A model generated the notes under the pieces. The model did not search any database. It was not told the origin of the DNA and worked only from the letters and a program-made list of their open reading frames with translations. A stretch of 64,000 bases of DNA, taken from UBA10364 sp049611965. Lineage in GTDB: Bacteria > Bacteroidota > Bacteroidia > Flavobacteriales > Schleiferiaceae. Positions 9,014-18,300 of this stretch are shown here, one piece after another (the first letter of the stretch is position 1; every line of letters begins with the position of its first letter). Where the stretch lies: contig JBMZBC010000007.1 in NCBI GenBank assembly GCA_049611965.1, forward strand, positions 1 through 64,000, given 5' to 3'. The translations under genes were made by a program, and so were the position numbers.

Positions 9014-10894
9014 TTAGTGAGCAACGTTCAAACGCAAGGTCTTGCTTACGCCGTTTACGTTAACATTCACAAAGTATAGACCAGCGCTCAAAGCACTTGT
9101 TGGTAGCTCAACTTTCTGAGTACCTGCGTCCATATTCATAGCATCAGTGTACACTGTTTGACCCATAGCATTCACTACGTTCAACGTAACATCTGAGCGA
9201 TCGATCAAATCGATCTCAACACCTGCAAATTCGTTTGCTGGGTTCGGGTATACTGCGATGTAACGCGCCATGTCGTCCATTTCATTTACGCCTGAAGTCG
9301 TGTACATAGCGTAAGCGCTCTGCAATACTTCACCTGTTGAGTTGTCTTGCAACCAAACGATAACGTCCATGTTTGAAGTACCTACCCAGAAATCGTAAGA
9401 ACCTTGCGCTGGCGCAGAGTTTACAGAAATCGTTGAGTTTGCATAATGTGTGTAGGTGTTACCAGCAGTCATGTTTGCCATGCTGTGGCCGTTTGATCCG
9501 TCCATGAACTTGCGGAATACGTGGTAGAACGTCGTCTCACCATTCGTTTGAACATTGTGAGAAATTTCTTTCTCGATCATTGCCATGTGCAAAACAACAT
9601 TTGAACCAAGGTTCGCCAATGCTTCTACAGTAGCATCACACTGAATGTAGTTACCAGTAGCACTCCACTCCGCATCTAGTTCAGCAAGAGCTGGAATATT
9701 TTTCACGAGGTCGATGTTCGCTTGAGAAGTAGGGATATTAGATCCTGCGTAAACAACATCTGGCACACCGTTGATACCATAAGCAACGCGACGGTCAGCC
9801 GCTTCTTGGTTGTATGCAGGGTCATTACCTGGAGAAGGCCAGTTCATTTGGTACTTCACAGAAGTTACACGACCGGTAGATGTGTTCGCATCGTTGTCGT
9901 CCAATAAATCTTTGTAGCTAGGGTTAAATGAAGCACACGGTCCACAAGTTGAAGAGGTGAATTCTTCTGCCAATACTACGCGATCCGCTGTTGCGGTAAG
10001 TACTTCAATAGCTGCACTTAGCGTATCGTTCGACGTGTTTTGATCAAATGTACCGTTTACTGGAGAAGCGTAAATGTCTACAGTATAATTACCTGTAGAA
10101 CCAGGCGTCCAGTTTGTTGAGTGTGTCCAAGTGTACGTGTCGTAAGGAGCAATGCTCAAACCTGTCAAGTTCGCAGTCACTGCAGTACCACCGTTAACAG
10201 AGTAGTTAATAGTTGCTGAAGTGATCGTCGTACCACCCCAGTTCTTCAAAGTTCCTTCCAAAGTGAAAGGTGCGTTGTTCAAACCAATTGTAGAAAGCAT
10301 GTCCAAGGACTCTACTGCTACGTCAAAGTTGTATGGTGCGAATACTGCGAAGTCTTCGATACCCAAACCGTACAACCAGCCACCACCGTCTTGGTAGTTG
10401 AATGCGAACTGTACGTTTGCATTACCACACGCAGCACTTACGTCGATCCACTGGCTTACCCAATCACCTGCTGGATCAAGAGTTGCAAGTGTAGTCCAGT
10501 TAGAACCACCATCTGTAGTGTATAAGAACTCTGCAGCTTCAGTCGCTCCGCTGTAAGTTGCTCCATAGTAGAACGATTTAAACGTAGCGTGCATTACTGA
10601 ATAGTTGCTCAAATCAATAGTATCCGTAATTAGGTACTCGTCCGCTTTGTTACAGTTACAACCGTCGTCGTTTGTAGCAACGAAGTTTGAACCTGGATCT
10701 GTGATAGTAAAGTAGCTCGAGCTTAAAGTTGAGGCCGAACCAGAAAGGAAACCACCGTCTGTGGCTTGTGTCGATTGCGTCCATCCGGTTGGGATACCGC
10801 TGTTGAAATCAGTAGAATAGATAACGCTTTGTCCTTGCGCCATCGCTACTGTTGCAGTACAAACTGCAAATAGGGATAGTAGAAGTTTTTTCAT
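9014..10894 (-). CDS. Secreted Omp28-related protein with T9SS type A sorting domain
   Basis: A 626-residue secreted modular protein. Signal peptide (1-19, ending AMAQ); a jelly-roll, choice-of-anchor-J/MAM-like domain (about 25-190, STDFNSGIPTGW, with a DDGCNCNKADEYL insert); a CARDB-like beta domain (about 195-300); an Omp28/thioredoxin-like domain starting LAEEFTSSTCGPC (about 305-520); and a C-terminal type A sorting domain (YPNPANEF near residue 550 through ...KTLRLNVAH) that marks export by T9SS and cell-surface attachment or release. The CGPC motif parallels the CKNC of the Omp28 protein at 5911. It ends in its own terminator and is followed by the TlpA-like gene. Confidence 0.88.
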   Translation of the reverse strand: MKKLLLSLFAVCTATVAMAQGQSVIYSTDFNSGIPTGWTQSTQATDGGFLSGSASTLSSSYFTITDPGSNFVATNDDGCNCNKADEYLITDTIDLSNYSVMHATFKSFYYGATYSGATEAAEFLYTTDGGSNWTTLATLDPAGDWVSQWIDVSAACGNANVQFAFNYQDGGGWLYGLGIEDFAVFAPYNFDVAVESLDMLSTIGLNNAPFTLEGTLKNWGGTTITSATINYSVNGGTAVTANLTGLSIAPYDTYTWTHSTNWTPGSTGNYTVDIYASPVNGTFDQNTSNDTLSAAIEVLTATADRVVLAEEFTSSTCGPCASFNPSYKDLLDDNDANTSTGRVTSVKYQMNWPSPGNDPAYNQEAADRRVAYGINGVPDVVYAGSNIPTSQANIDLVKNIPALAELDAEWSATGNYIQCDATVEALANLGSNVVLHMAMIEKEISHNVQTNGETTFYHVFRKFMDGSNGHSMANMTAGNTYTHYANSTISVNSAPAQGSYDFWVGTSNMDVIVWLQDNSTGEVLQSAYAMYTTSGVNEMDDMARYIAVYPNPANEFAGVEIDLIDRSDVTLNVVNAMGQTVYTDAMNMDAGTQKVELPTSALSAGLYFVNVNVNGVSKTLRLNVAH

Positions 10895-10970
10895 GTAATT
10901 GAAATTATGAGGCGTGAATTTAACAAAAAAACACCGAAAATTTTACCGTTTCTTCTTGGAGAACATTGGT

Positions 10971-10978
10971 TATCTTTG
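10971..10978 (+). promoter_or_regulatory. Candidate -7 promoter box for the 11000 gene
   Basis: TATCTTTG, an exact match to the Bacteroidota TAnnTTTG box, 21 nt before the ATG at 11000. It supports the downstream start rather than the in-frame ATG at 10907, which lies upstream of this box. No clear TTTG at -33. Confidence 0.6.
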
Positions 10979-10999
10979 AGCATAGAAAATGTATTAGAA

Positions 11000-11677
11000 A
11001 TGAAAAGAACCCTATTACTCCTATCGTTCGTGTTTACCGTTGCTGGTCTAAATGCTCAATCGCTTGCCGTCCACGAGATGGATACAGTGCTTGAGGTAAA
11101 TTCTACAGCAATGGCAGATTATGGATTTTCTATCGATATCAAGAACGTAAGTGCTACCGATGTAGACGTATATGTCCGTCGCGCCTACCACGAGATGGAT
11201 TGTGCTTTCGACAGCGGTTATTTCTGCTGGGACTACTGCTACGGTAGTGAAATCGATAGCTCAATAGGTTACATAAATATCCAGCCGGGAGTTGTTAAAG
11301 GGGACTTTTCAGGCCATGTATACTCACCAACAACTGGAAGCTCTTGTACTGATAGCACGCGCTACGTGTTCTACAATGGGAAAGACAACAGTGACTCTTT
11401 GAGTGTTTGGGTGACCATTTCTGCGGGTCCAACAGTTGGGACTATCGAGTTAAGCGTCGCTGAGAGTAAGGTATACCCTAATCCAGCCGTGAACGTGCTT
11501 CATATTGAAACCCAGAAAGCTGGAACATTTACTTTGTTTAATACCTTGGGTGAAGAGGTAAAACGTACCTATTTGGTACCCGGCCAGAATGCAGTTTCTG
11601 TTGCGGATTGCTCCAACGGTATTTATCTCTATAGCATTGACGGCTCTACCTTCAAAAGAGTGGTCATTAATCACTAG
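11000..11677 (+). CDS. Small secreted protein with T9SS type A sorting domain
   Basis: A 225-residue protein. Signal peptide 1-19 (MKRTLLLLSFVF, ending LNAQ); a central beta-rich domain (about 20-145) with several cysteines (CAFDSGYFCWDYC); and a C-terminal sorting domain starting at VYPNPAVNVLHIE with the ANGIYLYSI-like ending and final KRVVINH. It would be exported through the SprA translocon encoded 700 bp downstream. I do not recognise the central domain. The start at 11000 was chosen because an N-terminal signal peptide begins there and the -7 box precedes it. Confidence 0.85.
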   Translation: MKRTLLLLSFVFTVAGLNAQSLAVHEMDTVLEVNSTAMADYGFSIDIKNVSATDVDVYVRRAYHEMDCAFDSGYFCWDYCYGSEIDSSIGYINIQPGVVKGDFSGHVYSPTTGSSCTDSTRYVFYNGKDNSDSLSVWVTISAGPTVGTIELSVAESKVYPNPAVNVLHIETQKAGTFTLFNTLGEEVKRTYLVPGQNAVSVADCSNGIYLYSIDGSTFKRVVINH

Positions 11678-11700
11678 ATTTTTTTTGAATTTTTGAAACT

Positions 11701-11724
11701 GCCGCGCTGCCAGCGCGGCTTTTT
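11701..11724 (+). terminator. Rho-independent terminator before ruvA
   Basis: A perfect 8-bp GC-rich stem (11701-11708 with 11712-11719), a three-base loop, then a T run. It ends the small T9SS substrate gene. Confidence 0.9.
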
Positions 11725-11782
11725 CATTTTAGGCGTACGAAAGACCATTTTAAGACGTTATCCTTAGATTGAAATACCGATT

Positions 11783-12367
11783 ATGATTTACTACGTAAAA
11801 GGCAATTTTATTGAGAAGACTGCAACCAATGTAATTGTGGACTGCGCTGGAATTGGTTACGATGTTCAGATCTCTTTGAATACTTACGCGGACATTGAGC
11901 CATTGGCTGAAGGCTTGCTTTTCACATATCATTTGGTACGTGAGGATGCGGAAATGCTCTTCGGCTTTTCTACAAAACGAGAAAAGGCACTTTTTGAACT
12001 ACTCATTTCAGTGAGTGGCGTAGGTGCCAATACGGCCAGAGTTATTTTAAGTTCACTTGCCCCTGCTGAGGTAGAGCAAGCGATTATGTCGGAAGATGCT
12101 GCGACCTTACAAGGGGTCAAAGGCATTGGTGCAAAAACGGCACAACGTATAGTGATTGATCTTCGAGATAAAGTGGCCAAGGTAGCTGCAGCTGGCGACT
12201 CACCAATGCTTGCAAGGGCAGGGGGTGCACGAGCAGAGGCACATGCCGCCTTGACAACGCTCGGTATTTCTGCTAAACAAGCTGAAGGTGCGCTGAACAA
12301 ACTGCTCAAGCAAGATCCTGCCATGAGTACAGAAGAATTAGTAAGAAAAGCTTTGCAACTGCTGTAA
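11783..12367 (+). CDS. ruvA: Holliday junction DNA helicase subunit RuvA
   Basis: A 194-residue junction-binding protein that loads RuvB. It has the N-terminal OB fold (MIYYVKGNFIEK), two helix-hairpin-helix motifs (LLISVSGVGANTA near 75 and LQGVKGIGAKTAQRI near 110) and a C-terminal domain III after a flexible Ala/Gly linker. Length is typical. The stop codon is immediately followed by the sprA ATG with no gap, so sprA is probably translated from the same transcript; ruvA next to sprA is an arrangement I associate with Flavobacteriales. The -7 region is weak (TATCCTTA at 11759). Confidence 0.96.
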   Translation: MIYYVKGNFIEKTATNVIVDCAGIGYDVQISLNTYADIEPLAEGLLFTYHLVREDAEMLFGFSTKREKALFELLISVSGVGANTARVILSSLAPAEVEQAIMSEDAATLQGVKGIGAKTAQRIVIDLRDKVAKVAAAGDSPMLARAGGARAEAHAALTTLGISAKQAEGALNKLLKQDPAMSTEELVRKALQLL

Positions 12368-15300
12368 ATGCCAAGAAATTGGAAGAAATATATAAGTAGA
12401 ACGGTTCTCGCTCTGCTGTTTATTCCAGTGATGAGCTACGGACAGGAAAGCTCGGACACTACCGGAACAGGTGGTGTTACAGTTTCATTGCCCGAACCTT
12501 CGAACTACGCGAAGGAAATCATTTACGATCCTACTACGGGCAACTACTTGGTGTACAAAAAGATTGGTGATATCCGCCTTCCTATTCCCGATGTATGGAC
12601 CGTTGATCAATACCGCCAGTACATGTACGATATGGCCGAGGAGGATTACATGGCTGATAAAGCTGCGTTGTACAATCCTACAGGCGATAATCCGCGTGAC
12701 GGAGAAGGATTGGTCCCTCAAATTCAAACGGGCAATGAAGCTCTTGGGAAGGTATTCGGGAGCGACCTTGTAGAAATTCGTCCCCAGGGTATGGCTGAAA
12801 TACGTTTTGGAGGTCGTTATCAATATGTTGAGAATCCTGGAATTCCAGTTCGTAATCAGAAGACTTTTGCCTTTGATTTCGGCCAGCGCATTCAGATGAA
12901 CGTCAAGGGTAAGATTGGAGACCGTTTGGAATTAGGTGTGAATTACGACACCGAGGCGTCTTTTGCATTTGACAATCAAATGAAATTGGATTTTGAAGGC
13001 GAAGAAGACGATATCATCAAGCGTCTAGAGATGGGTAACATCAACATGCCGCTGAACAGCTCGTTGATTACGGGCGCCCAAAGCCTTTTCGGTTTAAAGG
13101 GCCAATTCCAATTTGGAAACACCACCGTTACTACGGTCTTCTCGGAGCAACGCTCACAAAGCCAGAGCATCAATGTGCAGGGTGGAGGAACTACCACAGA
13201 GTTCTACATCCAAGGCGACCAATACGAGGCAAACCGCCACTACTTCTTGGCGCAATTTTTCCGAGAGCACTATGAAGAATACCTGGAGAATATGCCATTG
13301 GTTACTTCACCGGTCCAAATTACCAAGGTGGAGGTATGGGTAACGAACGAACGTAGTTCTACGCAAAACCTTCGCAACATTGTCGCCTTCTTGGATCTTG
13401 GTGCAGATGCACAGTATGCGTATCGAGACCAAAATTCCACCTTACCCGGTGTGAGCATCTTCCCAGGTTCGAACGTGAACATCGAAGGCTACCCAAACAA
13501 TGCGAACAACCAGTTGGATCCTTTGGCCTTGGAGGCAAATATCCCTGGGGTTAGAGATATTGCCACAGCGAACCAAGATCTGAGTACATCGGGATTTTTG
13601 GAGGCTCGGGAGTATGTAGAGTTGGCCAATGCTCGAAAGCTAGAGCAGAATCAATATAAATTCCATCCACAGCTCGGTTACATCACCTTGAATCAAGCGC
13701 TTAACCAAGATGAGGTGCTCGCGGTAGCTTTCCAATATACCGCCGGAGGTCGCACGTACCAGGTTGGGGAATTTTCGAACGACGGTGTTACTCCGCCAAA
13801 GACCTTGATCCTCAAACTCCTGAAGAGTACAGTGCTTGATGTACGCATGCCAACTTGGGATTTGATGATGAAGAACATCTATGCATTGAACGCCTTCCAG
13901 TTAGACCGCGAAGATTTCTACATGGACGTGTTGTACATGAATGACGAGACGGGAGTTCCTATTCCGTTCCTTCCAGATGGCAATTTGAGCGATACATTGC
14001 TCGTCGGGGTGATGGAGTTGGACCGATTGAACAACAACAATGACCCGTTCCCGGACGGGATATTTGACTTTGTTCCTGGGGTGACCATCGACCAGCAGCG
14101 CGGTAGAATTATTTTCCCGGTTATTGAGCCCTTTGGTTCTAACCTTGAAGAAAAATTGGACACGGAACAGGCAAGAGATAAGTACGTCTACAACGCGCTT
14201 TACGACAGTACCCGCTTCCGTGCTCAAGAGCAGACCCAAAAAAACAAATTCATCCTCCGCGGTCAGTACAAGAGCGCCTCGGGGTCTGAAATTTCCCTCG
14301 GTGCATTCAACATCCCCCGAGGCTCCGTTACCGTAACGGCTGGCGGGCGAACCTTAACCGAAAACCAGGACTATACGGTAGATTACTCCTTGGGCCGAGT
14401 ACGCATCATCAACGAAGGAGTTATGAATTCGGGTTCTCCAATCAAGGTGAACTTTGAAAATAACACCTTATTTAACGTTCAGACCAAGACGTTCTACGGA
14501 ACAAACATCGACCATAAAGTCAACGACCATTTGAATGTGGGTGGAACTTGGTTGCATTTGACGGAACGTCCACTGACCCAAAAGGTGAATATCGGTGATG
14601 AACCTATTTCAAATACGATTTGGGGGATGAACACCAACTACAGCAATGAGGCGCCCTACCTCACGCGTTTGATGGATGCACTGCCATTTATCGAAACTAA
14701 AGAAAAAAGTCAGGTCCAATTCCGTGGTGAATTTGCCCACCTCATTCCAGGCTCTCCTCGCGGAATTCGAATTACAGGTTCGGAGACCACTTACCTCGAT
14801 GATTTTGAAAGTTCACAGACAACCATTGACCTGCGCAGTTTGAACGCTTGGAATTTAGCGTCCACCCCAGGGAATCAGGAGGACTTGTTCCCAGAGAGTG
14901 CACTGAACAATGATCTTGCTTATGGGTACAACCGTGCAAAATTGGCCTGGTACATCATTGATCCATCCTTGTACACAGGAGGTAGTGCAGTGCCAGATAA
15001 TATTCGCAACGATCCCGAGATAACCTCCGACCAACGCATGCGTGAAGTTTTGGTCAAAGAGGTCTTCCCGAACTACTCTTTAGCGCAAAATGAAGCACGT
15101 AACTTGGCCATGTTTGATTTGGCCTACTACCCGAGCGAGCCAGGGCCTTACAATTTCGATGTGGAAGGAGAACCGAATATTAGCGCTGGTTTAAGCGCAG
15201 ACGGTACGTTGGCCGATCCCTCATCACGCTGGGCGGGAATTATGCGTCCGCTACAGATCAACAACTTTGAGGAGCAAAACATAGAATTCATCCAGTTCTG

Positions 15301-18300
15301 GGTGATGGACCCGTTCTACGAAAACGACAATGCCCCCGACGGAGGGGATTTGTACTTCAATCTCGGTAGTGTGAGCGAGGACATCTTGAAAGACGGTCGA
15401 CAAAGCTTTGAAAACGGTATTCCGGCCACCGGCGATAAAAGCCAGATGGACAGTACGCGCTGGGGATACTTGAGCGAAATTCAACCCATTACAGAATTCT
15501 TCGACAACGCAGCAGGTGCCCGTGATGCTCAGGATGTAGGTTTTGATGCATTGCTCGACAGTGAAGAACGGACTTGGGCGCCAAGCGGCTCATCGAGCTA
15601 CTTGAATAGAATTTCCAATGCCTACGGTACAGGTTCAGTAGCCTACCAAAGTGCGTATCCTGATCCGTCTCGCGACAACTTCCATTTCTACCGCAGCGAT
15701 AGTCTCGATAATGAGAGTGCGGATATCATGGAGCGCTACAAGGCCTTCAATGGGACACAAGGAAACAGTGCAACTTTAACGGTCAACGGGGCACCAGCAT
15801 CGGCAACCAACGTACCGGATAAGGAGGACGCCAACCGCGATCAGACGTTGAGTAAAACAGAGAGCTACTTCCAATACCGCGTATCAATGCGCCCCGAGGA
15901 TTTGGTGGTTGGCCAGAATTACATCACCGATATTTACGAGACAAACAGTCACGATTTACCAAACGGTTTATCACGTCCTACCCGTTGGGTCCAATTCAAG
16001 ATTCCGGTCTTCGAGCCAGAAAAGAAGGTGGGCGGAATCACCGACTTCCGCTCTATTCGATTCCTCAGAATGTTTGTTCGAGATTTCGAGGATCCTATCG
16101 TTATGCGATTTGCACGCTTTGAACTGGTTCGAGGCGAATGGCGTCGATTCCCATTCTCTTTGGACGATATTCGTGACAATGTGCCTATTGACGAGGACGA
16201 TGAAACCTCGTTCAATGTAAATGCCGTGAACCTCGAAGAGAACGGCGGGCGTACGCCTATTCCATATGTATTGCCTCCCGATATCGAACGTCAGTTGGTG
16301 TACGGCGGTACACAAATCATCCAGCAGAACGAGCAAAGTATGTCGCTCGAAATCTGTGATATCCAAGACGGTGATGCTCGTGCGGTATTCCGCAACTTCA
16401 ATTTTGACATGCGGATGTACAAGCGTCTACGCATGTTCGTTCACGCGGAGGCCGCTGGCGAGATTGAGGATTTGAATGACGGCGATTTGAGCATTTTTGT
16501 GCGCCTCGGTTCCGATTACAATGGCAACTATTACGAATACGAGGTACCGCTAAAGGTGACTCCTTGGGGTGCGTTATTGCCTGAAGACATATGGCCGAAC
16601 GACAACAATATTGATGTGGTATTTGAGGATTTGAAAACGCTAAAGCTTACGCGAAATGCCGCGATGGAAAGCGATCCAACCTTGAGTCTGGTCAATAAAT
16701 ACACCGTCACTACCCCTGAAGGTCATAAACTTTCTGTCGTCGGTGCACCAAACTTGGGCAACATCCGAACCTTACTTGTAGGTGTACGAAACCCGAAAAA
16801 GCGAACAGCTAGTGATGGGGACGACGGCTTGGCAAAATGTGCTGAAATCTGGGTCAATGAATTGCGCTTGAGTGACTTTGATAACCGCGGCGGATGGGCT
16901 GCGACAGCAACGGCAAGTGCGAAACTTGCAGACGTTGCCAATGTGAATCTTACAGGCACGATGAGTACCATAGGCTTTGGGTCCATCGACCAAACGGTCA
17001 ACGAACGAAATAAATTCGCGGAGCGCTCGTATGGAGTTCAAACCAACGTAAATCTTGATAAGTTCTTGCCGCAAGAAGCGGGCATCAAGTTCCCGATGTT
17101 CTTCAGTTTCAACGAGAGCTTCAAAAACCCACAGTTTAACCCACTAGATCCGGATATTAATTTCAAGGAATCCTTAGCAGCAGTAGAAACGCAAGAGGAA
17201 CGCGACAGCCTGAGGTTTGCAGGTCAGGAGTACCAGATGCGCAAGAGCATCAACTTTACGAATGTTCGCAAAGAAAAGAGCGCCGGGGGTCCACGGCCGG
17301 CTGCACCAAAATCACCTCCAAAAGGCGGTGGCAAAGAGGAAGGCGGAGCGACAAAAGCGAAAGGAATAAATTGGGCCAACTCACCGTTTGCCATTAGCAA
17401 CTTCAACACCTCATACGCCTTCACAGAAAGCGACCGTAGAAACATCAATATTGTGCAAGATCACCGCATCATGCACACTGCGTCGGTGAATTACAACTAC
17501 CAGACACGTCCAAAAAATATTGCGCCATTTAAAAACAAAATTCAAAGCAAGCAATTGGCGTTGATTCGCGATTTCAATTTTTACTATTTGCCTTCAAAGG
17601 TGAGCATGAGAACGGAATTAAGGAGACAATTGGCGACGATGCAAATGCGCAATACGTTTGATCCTTCCATCGCATTGCCTGTAACGTATAACAAGGCCTT
17701 GACCTCGAAAAGGATGTACGACGTCGCCTACGATCTATCTAAAGGATTGAAGCTAGACTATAATGCGACTGCACAGAGTAGGGTGGATGAAATGCCGGGT
17801 GATCCTAAAACACAGGCAAACAGAGATACAATCATCGCTGGCCTATCTAGTTTGGGAAGACCAACCCAATTCCATCAAACACTCAATGTAAACTGGCAGA
17901 TTCCGGTAAGTAAGTTGCCGTTTATGGACTGGACATCTGCGAGTGTTCGCTATTCAGGTAACTACGATTGGCAGACGAATTCTACCGCGGCATTGAACCC
18001 AAAGGCGAAACCTGAACTATACTTCGGTAATCGTGCACAGAACTCAAACAACATCCAGTTCTCTGCAAATGCCAACTTTATCAACTTCTACAACCAGGTG
18101 CCATTCTTGCGGAAAGCGAATCAAGGCGGAAGACCGCAGCCTGTGGCACGACGTGGTGCACCACAGCGAAGAGGTGCGCCTAAAAAAGAGGGTAAGGAAG
18201 AAGAAAAAGAAAAGGAAAAGAAAGACAGCAAGATTCTCCTCGGCGCGGCACGCATTGCCATGATGGTGCGCTCGGCCTCATTGACCTATGCGCAAACAAA

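Noticed and set aside
11929..12324. 131-codon open frame opposite ruvA
   Set aside because: Antisense to a clear ruvA; its Ala/Ser-rich product is the shadow of ruvA codon bias and has no start signal.
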